A stretch of 64,000 nt of DNA from JAVKEN01 sp040221415 (GTDB lineage Bacteria; Pseudomonadota; Alphaproteobacteria; Rickettsiales; JABSSG01). The first letter of the stretch is position 1. Every line of letters begins with the position of its first letter. This document shows, in pieces, positions 24,294 through 33,636 of the stretch. A program made the translations under genes and the position numbers. The stretch is from assembly GCA_040221415.1 (NCBI GenBank), contig JAVKEN010000001.1, positions 80,256 through 144,255 of the forward strand. The letters are read 5' to 3'. The notes under the pieces were generated by a model. That model did no database searches, was not told the origin of the DNA, and worked only from the letters and a program-made list of their open reading frames with translations.

Positions 24294-25806
24294 CAACAAA
24301 ACTATCTCTATAATTTGCTGCTTCTAATAGATGCTCTTCGTTAATTTTCTCAGAATTATCTAAGTCAGCAATTGTTCGTGAAATCTTTTGTATTTTATGA
24401 TAACTTCTCATCGAGACGTTTAGCTTTTCTACTATCTTATCAAAAATCTGTGCAGCACTTTTTGTCATTGTAACAAACTTATCTATTAATTTCGTTGGCA
24501 TCTCAGCATTTGTTCTAAAAGTTTTATTATGAAACCGCTCACTTTGTATTTCTCGTGCTTTTAGTATTCTCATTTTTATATCTGCAGAAGTTTCACGTGG
24601 AACATTTTTGTATTTATAGATTAATGAAGGTTTTATTTCGGGTACCTCAACATATATATCAAACCTATCATATATAGGTCCAGATATTCTGTTGATATAG
24701 TCTATGGAGCATTTTGGAGCTTTAGAGCACAATTTTTCTTTGTTAGATATATGACCGCATTTACACGGATTCATAGCTGCAAGAAGCAGAAAATTTGCCG
24801 GATAGGACACATACAAATTAGATCTTGATATATTAATTTGCTTGGTTTCTAAAGGCTGTCTTAGTGATTCAATTACATTTCTCTGAAATTCTGGGAGCTC
24901 ATCTAGAAATAAAACGCCATTATGGGACAAAGAAATTTCACCTGGAGAAATTTGGCGTCTATTTCCACCACCAATCATTGCAGCATTTGAACATGAGTGA
25001 TGAGGTGATCTAAAAGGAGCTATATCTGACAAAGCCCCCTTTTTTAAATTACCTGCAACACTATTAACCATTGAAGTCTCTAATATTTCTTCCTTGCTAA
25101 GATTTGGCAATATAGTGGTGATTCTCTCCGCTAACATAGATTTACCAGAGCCAGGAGGGCCAATCATCAACAGGTTGTGTCTGCCAGCGGCAGAAACCTC
25201 CATTGCTCTTTTTGCTGTGTCTTGTCCAATCACATCATGCATATCAATTTGTGTTGAGGTTGCATTTATAGCTGTGCTCATGGGATAAGTTATTTTTTGT
25301 TCTCCTTTAAAGTGGCTTATCAAATTTGCCACATGGTTAGTTGATAATATTAAAGGATTCCCGGACCATACAGCTTCCGACCCATTGTCCTTTGGACAAA
25401 TTATGCCCATATCCTTTTGGTTCGCATGCATGGCTGCAGGAAGTACTCCACTCACTTCGGTAATCTTCCCACCTAAAGAAATTTCCCCTAAAGCAAAATA
25501 TTGTTTTAGACTTGCAGGAGGTATAACCTCCATGTTTTCGAGTATTCCAAGAATTATAGGTAAGTCATACAAGCTTCCCTCTTTTGAAATATTTGCCGGA
25601 GATAAGTTTACAACTATTTTTTTTATTGGAAGGCCTAAACCTAAGTTGAAAAGCGCAGAATTAATCCTTTCTTTAGACTCAGCAATAGCCTTGTCGGCAA
25701 GTCCAACGATACTAAAATTAGGTATTCCATTTTGTATATGAATTTGAATGTTAACATCTGTAACATCAATTCCCTTAAAAGCAAAGGATTTTACCTCTGT
25801 GATCAT
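24286..25806 (-). CDS. comM: YifB/ComM family AAA+ ATPase (Mg chelatase-like)
   Basis: Hexameric AAA+ helicase of the ComM type, shown in other bacteria to promote branch migration during natural transformation. N-terminal ChlI-like domain with VEVNIQNG-type residues (IQIHIQNGIPNFSIVGL in part), Walker A GPPGSGKSML (about residue 222), Walker B LFLDELPEF, and an Mg chelatase C-terminal domain. A CGHIS..C..A..C cysteine cluster lies at about residues 347-362. At 506 residues it is full length. It contains an imperfect parS-like site. It is 22 bp downstream of miaB. Confidence 0.93.
   Translation of the reverse strand: MITEVKSFAFKGIDVTDVNIQIHIQNGIPNFSIVGLADKAIAESKERINSALFNLGLGLPIKKIVVNLSPANISKEGSLYDLPIILGILENMEVIPPASLKQYFALGEISLGGKITEVSGVLPAAMHANQKDMGIICPKDNGSEAVWSGNPLILSTNHVANLISHFKGEQKITYPMSTAINATSTQIDMHDVIGQDTAKRAMEVSAAGRHNLLMIGPPGSGKSMLAERITTILPNLSKEEILETSMVNSVAGNLKKGALSDIAPFRSPHHSCSNAAMIGGGNRRQISPGEISLSHNGVLFLDELPEFQRNVIESLRQPLETKQINISRSNLYVSYPANFLLLAAMNPCKCGHISNKEKLCSKAPKCSIDYINRISGPIYDRFDIYVEVPEIKPSLIYKYKNVPRETSADIKMRILKAREIQSERFHNKTFRTNAEMPTKLIDKFVTMTKSAAQIFDKIVEKLNVSMRSYHKIQKISRTIADLDNSEKINEEHLLEAANYRDSFVVN
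24589..24604. promoter_or_regulatory. parS-like site (imperfect)
   Basis: On the minus strand this reads TGTTCCACGTGAAACT. It matches the broad consensus TGTTNCACGTGAAACA with one mismatch at the last base, and the exact palindrome of the two other sites with two. It is inside comM, encoding VPRET. Weak ParB binding is plausible but unproven. Confidence 0.5.
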
Positions 25807-25828
25807 AGATGACTCTCCTCATTCTCAT

Positions 25829-27148
25829 TTAAATTGCCTCGCCCAGCAAGCTATTAGACATTATTTTGTTTACTTTTACCGGAATAATTTTTCCTACACC
25901 CTCATTTATATTATCTATCGTCACTGCTTGCAAGAATTCACTTTTGCCAACCATTTGCAATTCTTTTCTTCCTTTTTTCTCTATAAGTATGTTAACAGTC
26001 TTATTAAGAAATGAGTTGTTAAAGTTTGTTTGTTGTTCTCGAAGCAAAGCTTGTAACTCTTGCAATCTATCATTTTTTACATCTTCTGGAAGTTGAGGGA
26101 GAATTGAAGCCGGAGTTCCGGGACGAGGACTGTATTTAAAAGAATATGCCTGAGCATACCCTACGTTTTTAACAAGATTCATAGTGTCTTGAAAATCTTT
26201 ATCTGACTCACCAGGGTACCCAACAATAAAATCAGAAGAGAAAGCGATCTCAGGTCTTGCATTGCGGAGTTTTTCTATGACTTTTAAATAATCGTTTGCT
26301 GTGTGTTTTCTGTTCATATCTGCAAGAATTCTATTCGATCCAGATTGCACAGGAAGGTGTAGAAATGGCATCAATTTTTGTACTTCTTTATGCGCAAGGA
26401 TTAAATCATCATAAATTTCTCTTGGGTGAGATGTTGTGTACCTAATTCGCTCTAAGCCTTCAATTTTATCAAGAGACCTTATTAACTTAGCTAAAGAAAT
26501 TTCTTCTCCCTCAAGATTCTTGCCGTGGTATGCGCTCACATTTTGACCTAGCAAAGTGATTTCTTTACTTCCTTGGGAAACTATTTGTAGAGCTTCCCTA
26601 TATATCTTTTCTAATGGTCGTGAAAATTCAGCTCCGCGAGTATAGGGAACACAACAGAATTTACAAAATTTATCACAGCCTTCTTGAATTGAAAGAAACG
26701 CAGAGGCTCCTTGAGATTTAGAGCTCTCAGGCAAACTATCAAATTTTTCTTCATCAACAAAATTCAAATCGATTACATGTTTGTTTTCACGAGATAATTT
26801 TGCCATTAATTCAGGCAAGTTTTGATAAGATTGAGGGCCCACGACTATATCTACCCATGGAGACCTATTAAATATTTCTTTCCCCTCAGCTTGACCAACG
26901 CAGCCTGCAACTATGACAAGCATTTCATCAGGAGATCTATCTTTTATTTTTTTAATACGTCCTAATTCTGAATATACTTTTTCAGTAGCTTTTTCCCTGA
27001 TGTGACAAGTGTTCAAGATCACCATGTTAGCGTTCTCTATATCTGATGTGACTGAATAACCAAATGGCTTGAGTAAATCGCCCATTCTTACTGAATCATA
27101 AACATTCATTTGGCATCCATATGTCTTGATATATAGACCTTTTTGCAT
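25829..27148 (-). CDS. miaB: tRNA-2-methylthio-N6-dimethylallyladenosine synthase
   Basis: Radical-SAM methylthiotransferase acting on A37 of tRNA. The N-terminal UPF0004 domain has cysteines in TYGCQMN, NTCHIRE and AGCVGQ for the auxiliary Fe-S cluster. The radical-SAM CxxxCxxC is CDKFCKFC (about residue 158). LPVQSGSNRIL, SSDFIVGYPGE and a C-terminal TRAM domain follow. At 439 residues it is full length. The partner miaA is not seen here. Confidence 0.96.
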   Translation of the reverse strand: MQKGLYIKTYGCQMNVYDSVRMGDLLKPFGYSVTSDIENANMVILNTCHIREKATEKVYSELGRIKKIKDRSPDEMLVIVAGCVGQAEGKEIFNRSPWVDIVVGPQSYQNLPELMAKLSRENKHVIDLNFVDEEKFDSLPESSKSQGASAFLSIQEGCDKFCKFCCVPYTRGAEFSRPLEKIYREALQIVSQGSKEITLLGQNVSAYHGKNLEGEEISLAKLIRSLDKIEGLERIRYTTSHPREIYDDLILAHKEVQKLMPFLHLPVQSGSNRILADMNRKHTANDYLKVIEKLRNARPEIAFSSDFIVGYPGESDKDFQDTMNLVKNVGYAQAYSFKYSPRPGTPASILPQLPEDVKNDRLQELQALLREQQTNFNNSFLNKTVNILIEKKGRKELQMVGKSEFLQAVTIDNINEGVGKIIPVKVNKIMSNSLLGEAI

Positions 27149-27203
27149 ATTTTTGTCCTAACTCATTTTAGAGAAAGTAATTAACATATTTTAAAGATCT
27201 AAA

Positions 27204-28073
27204 CTAGCTTTTTCTAATGAAGATAAAATCCACTAAATGGAGCAATGATTGTGGGGTGGTAGAAAGTTTATTTAGTTGAAATAAGCACTTCTCTTTATAT
27301 TCTTTTGCAAAAGATATTGCTTTTTTTGTACCAAGCAAAGTTACAAAATTAGTTTTATTAAGAATTAAGTCCTTACCTTGGTCTTTGCCGCTAGTTTCTT
27401 TATCCGAGACACTATCAATTATATCATCTGTAATTTGGTATAGCATACCAAGATTATATGCGAACTTTTCCATCGAAGGTATAGAGTGAATGTCTCCTGA
27501 TATAATGCACGGAGCTATTGCACAGAATTTGAATAATTTTCCTGTTTTTAAAAAATACATGTGTTTTAATTGTTCAAGAGTAACCTGAGAATTTTGAGAT
27601 TTTATATCTAATACTTGACCCTCAATCATTCCTTTGTATCCAGATGCATTTGCTAACTCTCTGATTAAATCAATTTTAATATCTGGATCTAATGACTTTA
27701 TGCTTGCAATGACTTCAAAGCTTAAAGTAAGTAATGCATCTCCAGTAAGGACTGCGGTTGCTTCGTCAAATTTTTTATGAGAAGCAGCCTTCCCCCTTCT
27801 TAAATTAGAGTTGTCCATAGAGGGTAAATCGTCATGTATAAGAGAATATGTATGTAGGATCTCTATAGCTGCCGCTACTTCTAAGAAACACCCTCTTCTT
27901 TCTCCAAAGCTTTCCAATAATTCCAAAAATATAAAAGAACGTATATTCTTTCCTTTAGAAACAGCCGAATAATGCATAGGAGACAATATTTCTTCATCTC
28001 CCTCAAGAATGTTTGCAATGGCTTTATTCAATAATTCTGAGTTTTTTAGTAACTTATCTTCGAGAATATTCAT
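27204..28073 (-). CDS. ispA: Polyprenyl (farnesyl/geranyl) diphosphate synthase
   Basis: Condenses isopentenyl diphosphate with allylic diphosphates to make farnesyl diphosphate, feeding undecaprenyl and quinone synthesis. The first aspartate-rich motif is in HDDLPSMDNSNLRRG (about residue 83) and the second is DDIIDSVSD; GKNIRSF and LTGDALL are further family motifs. At 289 residues it is typical of IspA. The second half after the second motif is short. Chain length is inferred from overall similarity, not tested. It lies between miaB and zapA, all leftward. Confidence 0.9.
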   Translation of the reverse strand: MNILEDKLLKNSELLNKAIANILEGDEEILSPMHYSAVSKGKNIRSFIFLELLESFGERRGCFLEVAAAIEILHTYSLIHDDLPSMDNSNLRRGKAASHKKFDEATAVLTGDALLTLSFEVIASIKSLDPDIKIDLIRELANASGYKGMIEGQVLDIKSQNSQVTLEQLKHMYFLKTGKLFKFCAIAPCIISGDIHSIPSMEKFAYNLGMLYQITDDIIDSVSDKETSGKDQGKDLILNKTNFVTLLGTKKAISFAKEYKEKCLFQLNKLSTTPQSLLHLVDFIFIRKS

Positions 28074-28112
28074 TGTATCCAGATTTTTTTACCAAGATGT
28101 GGTAGAGTGTAG

Positions 28113-28424
28113 TCATGAATTGATTTTTTTTGCAAGATGGTTGATATGTTCAGTGACCATATCAATCGTTTTAACAACAGCGTTTTCGACATCTTCTTCA
28201 GATTTATTTTCTGAAGAGTCTTTTTTTGCTTCGTGTAATTCATCGCACACCATTAGTCCGGCCATCATGTATAGAGTTGTGTCAGTTGCATTTGGATATG
28301 ATTTGGCAAGGGTATTCACTCTTCTTGAGAATTCAGCAGCTAAATTTTCTACATGCAACTCTTCGCCTTCCTGGCAGGCAATTTGATGAACTTTGTCATT
28401 TATTCTGATCTTTACTACAGGCAT
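28113..28424 (-). CDS. zapA: Cell division protein ZapA
   Basis: Small FtsZ-bundling protein. The N-terminal beta part VVKIRINDKVHQIAC is followed by the conserved LAAEFSRRVNTLAKSYPNATDTT and LYMMAGLMVCDEL, then a charged coiled coil. At 103 residues it matches ZapA. Its start codon overlaps the stop of the upstream coiled-coil gene by one base, so the two are co-translated. Confidence 0.85.
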   Translation of the reverse strand: MPVVKIRINDKVHQIACQEGEELHVENLAAEFSRRVNTLAKSYPNATDTTLYMMAGLMVCDELHEAKKDSSENKSEEDVENAVVKTIDMVTEHINHLAKKINS

Positions 28425-28717
28425 TATTTTTCAACCAATAAATTTTTCAGGTTTAGAATTATATCATCAATTTGAGAAGAGGTTTCTTTGTTAGTGCTTT
28501 GTAAAGCATGATATCTTCTCTCTAACTCAAAAAGCTTTTTTTGCAATGCGGTATTTTGTTCAAGTAAGCTCTGATTAGCTGCTTTCAAGGTCTCATCTAC
28601 ATTTTCTGTTGAAGAGTAATTAACTAAATGTGTAGCATTTAATTTTTTGTTTACTGTTTCTTCTAATCGAGCAAATGCTTCAGATAATCTTTGCTTGCTA
28701 TCATCAACTCTATCCAT
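28424..28717 (-). CDS. Small coiled-coil protein (DUF4164-like) upstream of zapA
   Basis: 97-residue, almost entirely helical protein with heptad leucines (SLLEQNTALQKKLFELERRY), no membrane helix and no signal peptide. The position immediately before zapA and the composition match the DUF4164-type proteins that pair with ZapA in alphaproteobacteria. A role as a ZapA/FtsZ-ring partner, analogous to ZapB, is inference from context. The N-terminal SKQRLSEAFARLEETV helix is the most family-like part. Confidence 0.65.
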   Translation of the reverse strand: MDRVDDSKQRLSEAFARLEETVNKKLNATHLVNYSSTENVDETLKAANQSLLEQNTALQKKLFELERRYHALQSTNKETSSQIDDIILNLKNLLVEK

Positions 28718-28759
28718 AAAAAAAAAGATAAATTCTAATAGATTGTTACAGTTTTCAGA

Positions 28760-30559
28760 TTATTTGTCACTAATTTTTAAAGCTTCAATAAAAGCTGAGT
28801 GTGGAATATCGACGTTGCCAATAGACCTCATTTTCTTTTTACCTGCTTTTTGCTTCTCCAGTAGTTTTCTTTTTCTTGAAATATCTCCTCCGTAACATTT
28901 TGCAGTTACATCCTTTCGCATAGCTTTGACATTTTCGCGCGCTATAATTTTGCTTCCTATCGCTGCTTGTATTGCTATTTGAAAAAGTTGTCTAGGAATT
29001 AAATCTTTTAATTTTGCACAAATCTCCCTTCCTCTTATTTCAGCTTTTGACCTATGCACCATTAAAGACAAGGCATCAACTGATTCATTATTTACTAAAA
29101 TTGATAATTTAGCTAAATCCTCCCTTTTATATCCGTCAATGTACCAATCAAAACTTGCATAACCTCGTGAACAAGACTTTAAACGATCATAAAAATCAAA
29201 AACTACTTCATTCAATGGCAGCTTATAAACAACCATCGCACGTGAACCTACATATGTAAGATCTATTTGCTCTCCTCTCTTTTCGGTACAAAGAGCTAGA
29301 ACAGGACCTAGATACTCATCGGGCAACATTATCGTTGCTTTAATCCAAGGCTCTTCAATAAATTCTATTTGTGTAGGCTCTGGTAAATCAGCAGGATTGT
29401 GAACCTCTAATATTTTTTCTTTAGTGTGCACTTTGTAAATAACACTTGGGGCGGTTGTAACAAGATCAAGCCCAAACTCTCTCGACAACCTTTCCTGAAT
29501 AATTTCAAGATGCAACAAACCTAAAAAACCACATCTAAATCCAAACCCTAAAGCCCCAGAAGTTTCCATTTCATATTCAAAACTTGCATCGTTAAGCTTC
29601 AGTTTTCCTAAAGAGTCACGTAGTTTTTCAAACTCGCCAGAATCAACAGGATATAAGCCACAAAAAACCACTGGTAAATTAGGCTTAAATCCTTTGAGGA
29701 TTTTAGGTTCCAGGTTTTTTCTTTCAACTATTGTATCACCCACTTTACAATCAGATACTTCTTTTATAGAAGCGGTCATGTAACCTATTTCGCCGGCTTT
29801 AAGTGAATCAACGGCCACCTTTTTTGGTGTAAAAACCCCTACATTATCAACGTGATACTCTTTCTTAGCAGCTACCATTTTTATAAGAGAGCCTTTTTTA
29901 ATCTCTCCGTCAATAACCCTGATTAAAATGACGACTCCTAAATATGAGTCGTACCAACTATCAACAAGCATAGCACATAATGGCGCTTGCACATCACCTT
30001 TAGGACTAGGAAGCAAATGAACAATACTATCTAATATTTCTTCGATACCCGCCCCTGTTTTTCCTGAAGCCGCAATTGCTCCTTCTGTGTCAAGGCCTAT
30101 AATATCCTCTATTTGCTCTTTTATTCTTGGGACATCGGCTGCCGGTAAATCAACTTTATTGAGTACAGGTATTATTTCATGATTATTATCAATTGCTTGA
30201 TATACGTTTGCTAGAGTTTGTGCCTCAACTCCCTGACTTGCATCGACCACTAGGAGAGAGCCTTCGCATGATGCAAGTGATCTATTAACTTCGTAGGCAA
30301 AATCAACATGACCTGGGGTGTCCACTAGATTCAATACATAGTTTTTTCCATCCTTTGCTTTGTATGCTAGTCTTACAGTTTGCGATTTTATTGTTATACC
30401 TCTTTCCCTTTCAATATCCATTGAATCCAAAAGCTGAGATTTCATTTCACGACTATCCACGGCACCACAAGACTCTATCAACCTGTCAGCTATCGTAGAT
30501 TTACCATGATCAATATGTGCAATAATAGCAAAATTTCTGATCCGTTCTATTTCGTACAT
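28760..30559 (-). CDS. lepA: Elongation factor 4 (LepA)
   Basis: Ribosome-associated GTPase that remodels stalled or initiating ribosomes. G1 is AHIDHGKST, G2 lies in RERGITIKSQTV, G3 is DTPGHVDF and G4 is NKVDLP. The LepA-specific C-terminal domain (KCYGGDISRKRKLLEKQKAGKKKM, in part) is present and distinguishes it from EF-G. At 599 residues it is full length. It is divergent from prfB across 147 AT-rich bases that should hold both promoters. Confidence 0.98.
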   Translation of the reverse strand: MYEIERIRNFAIIAHIDHGKSTIADRLIESCGAVDSREMKSQLLDSMDIERERGITIKSQTVRLAYKAKDGKNYVLNLVDTPGHVDFAYEVNRSLASCEGSLLVVDASQGVEAQTLANVYQAIDNNHEIIPVLNKVDLPAADVPRIKEQIEDIIGLDTEGAIAASGKTGAGIEEILDSIVHLLPSPKGDVQAPLCAMLVDSWYDSYLGVVILIRVIDGEIKKGSLIKMVAAKKEYHVDNVGVFTPKKVAVDSLKAGEIGYMTASIKEVSDCKVGDTIVERKNLEPKILKGFKPNLPVVFCGLYPVDSGEFEKLRDSLGKLKLNDASFEYEMETSGALGFGFRCGFLGLLHLEIIQERLSREFGLDLVTTAPSVIYKVHTKEKILEVHNPADLPEPTQIEFIEEPWIKATIMLPDEYLGPVLALCTEKRGEQIDLTYVGSRAMVVYKLPLNEVVFDFYDRLKSCSRGYASFDWYIDGYKREDLAKLSILVNNESVDALSLMVHRSKAEIRGREICAKLKDLIPRQLFQIAIQAAIGSKIIARENVKAMRKDVTAKCYGGDISRKRKLLEKQKAGKKKMRSIGNVDIPHSAFIEALKISDK

Positions 30560-30706
30560 ACAATCTAAAAATAATTGAGAGGAATCTAGTATAAATTTGA
30601 TCCAATTACAATTTTATATTAAATATCTTAAAAATCATTTAGATTATTACTATAAAAATACTTAACAAGTGTATACTTTATCTGTTGTTTAAGACAAATA
30701 AACTTT

Positions 30707-31817
30707 ATGAGCGAAAAAATTCATCAGCAACTTTCAATTTTAGAGCAAAACATTGATTTGCTTGGGAGGTCTCTTTGACCTTGGGTCTTTACGAAATACT
30801 TTAGCATCTCTTAAAGAAGAATCAGACAATCCAAATTTATGGGACGATCAACAAAGAGCGCAGAATTTACTCAAAAAACAAACTCAAATTCAAAACCTTC
30901 TTAATAAATATGAGCATATTATTTCAGAAGATAAATCAACAAGAGAACTATACTCTATGGCATTGTTTGAACAGGATGAAGAAGTGCTACAAGATATAGA
31001 AAATAGTGTTCGCGCCCTAATTGAAGAAGTTAAATCTTTAAAGATCGATTGTTTATTTTCTAGTGAAACCGATGGTATGAGCTGTTTTGTGAATATAAAT
31101 GCTGGTGCAGGCGGGACGGAGAGTCATGATTGGGCAGAAATGTTACAAAGAATGATTCTACGTTTTTGTGAAAGACATAAATTTAAGACTGAAATTATTG
31201 ATGTCTTGCAAGGAGAGGAGGCTGGAATTAAGTCTGCAACTTATAAAGTGTCTGGTGAAAACGCATTTGGATGGTTAAAGAATGAAAGCGGAGTACATCG
31301 CCTTGTTAGAATGTCTCCATTCAATGCTGCAGGCAAAAGGCAAACAAGCTTTGCAAGCATATGGGTGTATCCTAAGATAGACGACACTGTTAATGTTGAT
31401 TTGAAAGAGTCTGATTGTCGTATTGATACTTATAGAGCTTCTGGAGCTGGCGGGCAGCATGTTAATACAACAGACAGCGCTGTTCGTATTACACACATAC
31501 CTACAGGAATTGTTGTTCAGTGCCAGAACGATAGATCTCAACATAAAAACAAAGCTGAAGCATTTTCTATGTTAAGATCAAGAATATACGAACTAGAGAT
31601 TAAGAAAAAAGAGGATAAGATAAAAGAACAAAATTCAAAAAAGACTGATAATTCTTGGGGTAATCAAATTAGATCATATGTTTTGCATCCGTACAGAATG
31701 ATAAAAGATCATCGAACAAACCATGAAACTAGTGCAACTGAAGATATTTTAGATGGAGAAATAGATGACTTCATATTATCTATGTTAACTAAACAGTCCC
31801 GGGAAAGGAGTGAATGA
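30707..31817 (+). CDS. prfB: Peptide chain release factor 2, with programmed +1 frameshift
   Basis: Terminates translation at UGA and UAA. Translation starts at the ATG at 30707, runs 23 codons to an in-frame TGA at 30776-30778, and continues in the +1 frame from GAC at 30777, giving 369 residues. The RF2 recognition tripeptide SPF (MSPFNAAG) and the catalytic GGQ (GAGGQHVN) are both visible. The annotated open frame alone would wrongly begin at 30753. The slippery CTTTGAC and upstream purine-rich GGGAGG are the standard autoregulatory elements. It is followed immediately by ldcA with stop and start overlapping. Confidence 0.97.
30764..30779 (+). promoter_or_regulatory. RF2 programmed +1 frameshift site
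   Basis: GGGAGG, three bases, then CTT TGA C. The internal Shine-Dalgarno-like element and CTT-TGA-C slippery stop match the classical prfB recoding signal. Low RF2 lets the ribosome pause at UGA and slip from CUU to UUU, so RF2 adjusts its own synthesis. Confidence 0.95.
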
Positions 31818-32722
31818 TGAGTATATTATCAAAAGGAGATTTGGTGGATGTTGTTGCTCCATCTTATGGAGATTTCGATGTTTCTGAAGAGCAAATTAAA
31901 CAGGTTCTTGAGTATTTAGGACTAAAAGCAAGAATTCCAAAAAATTTACAAAAAAAGAATGCAGATTTTTTTTCAGCTCACAATTTGGAAATGCGTTCTA
32001 AGCACTTTATCAATGCAATTACAGCTAAAGACTCAAAAGCTATTTGGTGCCTAAGAGGCGGATATGGTGCTGCTAAAATTGTACCAGAGCTTGAGAAAAT
32101 TAACTTATCTAAGCACAATAAACCTATTATTGGCTATAGTGATATTACAGCGCTACATCTTTATTTATCTTCAAAATATGATTTCAGAACTGTCCACGGG
32201 AGGAACCTAAGCGAGTTTTTTACTAAAAAGATCTCTTCTATAGAAAAAGAGAATATCACAAGCTTGTTATTTGAGAACGGGTTTGACCTCAAAATGATGC
32301 CTTTAAATACTTATGCTAAAAAAGAAAGCCTCAATATAGAAGCAGCTATCATTGGTGGAAACCTAACTTTAGTAACAAATAGTCTTGCAACAGATTGGCA
32401 AATATCGACAAAGGATAAGATTCTTTTATTAGAAGATGCGTTTGAAGAAAAATACAGGATTGATCGTAGTTTAAATCATTTATATCAAGCTGGAGTCTTT
32501 GATAAAGTAAAAGCGGTAATATTTGGAGACATTGAGCTTAAAGAAGAAAAATCTCAGAACACTAGGGGTTTAGACGTTGAAGAGTTTATAATGGATTTTA
32601 TTAAGAAACTTAATGTTCCAGTATACCATACACCTCAGATAGGACATGGTAAAATAAATAATCCGGTTGTTTTTGGCAATACGTATGCCATTCAAAACTC
32701 TATTTTAAGATTTCAAGTGTAA
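31817..32722 (+). CDS. ldcA: LD-carboxypeptidase (S66 family)
   Basis: Cleaves the terminal D-Ala from murein tetrapeptides during cytosolic peptidoglycan recycling, or in the MccF branch, microcin-type substrates. The nucleophile elbow is GYSDITAL (about residue 109), preceded by WCLRGGYGAAKI; the acid is in LLLEDAFEEKYRID and the catalytic His in QIGHGKINNPV. Of the two adjacent ATGs (31814, 31817), the second lies six bases from AGGAG, so I prefer it; length 301. LdcA and MccF are hard to separate by eye; housekeeping LdcA is more likely here. It overlaps hemC by one base. Confidence 0.85.
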   Translation: MSILSKGDLVDVVAPSYGDFDVSEEQIKQVLEYLGLKARIPKNLQKKNADFFSAHNLEMRSKHFINAITAKDSKAIWCLRGGYGAAKIVPELEKINLSKHNKPIIGYSDITALHLYLSSKYDFRTVHGRNLSEFFTKKISSIEKENITSLLFENGFDLKMMPLNTYAKKESLNIEAAIIGGNLTLVTNSLATDWQISTKDKILLLEDAFEEKYRIDRSLNHLYQAGVFDKVKAVIFGDIELKEEKSQNTRGLDVEEFIMDFIKKLNVPVYHTPQIGHGKINNPVVFGNTYAIQNSILRFQV

Positions 32723-33636
32723 TGATACGTATTGGCACACGATCAAGTAGACTAGCAGTATTCCAAGCCGAGCTTCTTAAATATAGGCTTGTCAGAGAGT
32801 GTAATGTGCCAGAATCAGAAGTAGTAATTAAAAGAATCACGACAACTGGCGATAAAATAAAAGATAAAAATTTATATCAGATTGGCGGTAAAGGTCTTTT
32901 TATTAAAGAGTTAGAGGAATCTCTTCTTTCGAACAATATTGATATTGCTGTACACTCTTTAAAAGATATACCTGCAATCACCCCAGAATCTCTAAAGATT
33001 GCTGCAGTAATCGACAAAGGAAATCCTTACGATGCTTTCTTATCAAATAAAAGTAAAGATATATTTAGTCTTCCTCAGAATGCTACCTTAGGGACATCTT
33101 CTCCTAGAAGAGCTGCGCAGATAAAGAGTTTGAGACCAGACATTAAAATAGTTTCTTTCAGAGGTAATGTTGATACTAGAATTAACAAATTAAATTCAAA
33201 CTTAGTTGATGCTACTATATTATCAGTTGCGGGTTTAGAAAGGCTAGAAGTAAGTGAGAATTATTACTCTGTGATTGATTGTAGCGTGATGATCCCAGCA
33301 ATAGGCCAAGGTGTGATTTGTGCAGAGTGTCGAGATGCGGATTCTAAAATATATAAATTACTAAATAAGGTGAACGACTCCCAAGCTTATAAATTGGCTG
33401 TAACTGAAAGAATAGTTCTAGAAGGTATGGGTGCAGATTGTAAAACACCAATAGCAGGCTATGCATGGATAGAAAATGACAAAATTCATTTAAAATCTAT
33501 GGTGGCTAAATATGATGGTTCACAAGTTGTAAAAGTGCAGGTCTCAGGAAAAGTTGATGATTACGAATCTGTAGGTCGAGAAGCGCTTAATAAGTTACAA
33601 AGTATGATTGGAAGGAATTTTTTTAGCGAAGAATGA
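32722..33636 (+). CDS. hemC: Porphobilinogen deaminase (hydroxymethylbilane synthase)
   Basis: Joins four porphobilinogens into hydroxymethylbilane. IGTRSSRLAVFQAE opens the protein, VHSLKDIP (catalytic Asp region), GTSSPRRAAQI and FRGNVDTRINKL bind the cofactor and chain, and the dipyrromethane-attaching cysteine is in GMGADCKTPIAGY (about residue 238). At 304 residues it is full length. It overlaps hemD by 4 bp. Confidence 0.96.
   Translation: MIRIGTRSSRLAVFQAELLKYRLVRECNVPESEVVIKRITTTGDKIKDKNLYQIGGKGLFIKELEESLLSNNIDIAVHSLKDIPAITPESLKIAAVIDKGNPYDAFLSNKSKDIFSLPQNATLGTSSPRRAAQIKSLRPDIKIVSFRGNVDTRINKLNSNLVDATILSVAGLERLEVSENYYSVIDCSVMIPAIGQGVICAECRDADSKIYKLLNKVNDSQAYKLAVTERIVLEGMGADCKTPIAGYAWIENDKIHLKSMVAKYDGSQVVKVQVSGKVDDYESVGREALNKLQSMIGRNFFSEE

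Noticed and set aside
25385..25741. 118-codon plus-strand frame within comM
   Set aside because: Antisense shadow of a complete AAA+ gene with all motifs in the other frame.
28009..28386. 125-codon plus-strand frame across ispA and zapA
   Set aside because: Overlaps two supported minus-strand genes and resembles no protein family.
29228..29243. CACGTGAAC in lepA as another parS
   Set aside because: One half-site only; the left arm does not match.
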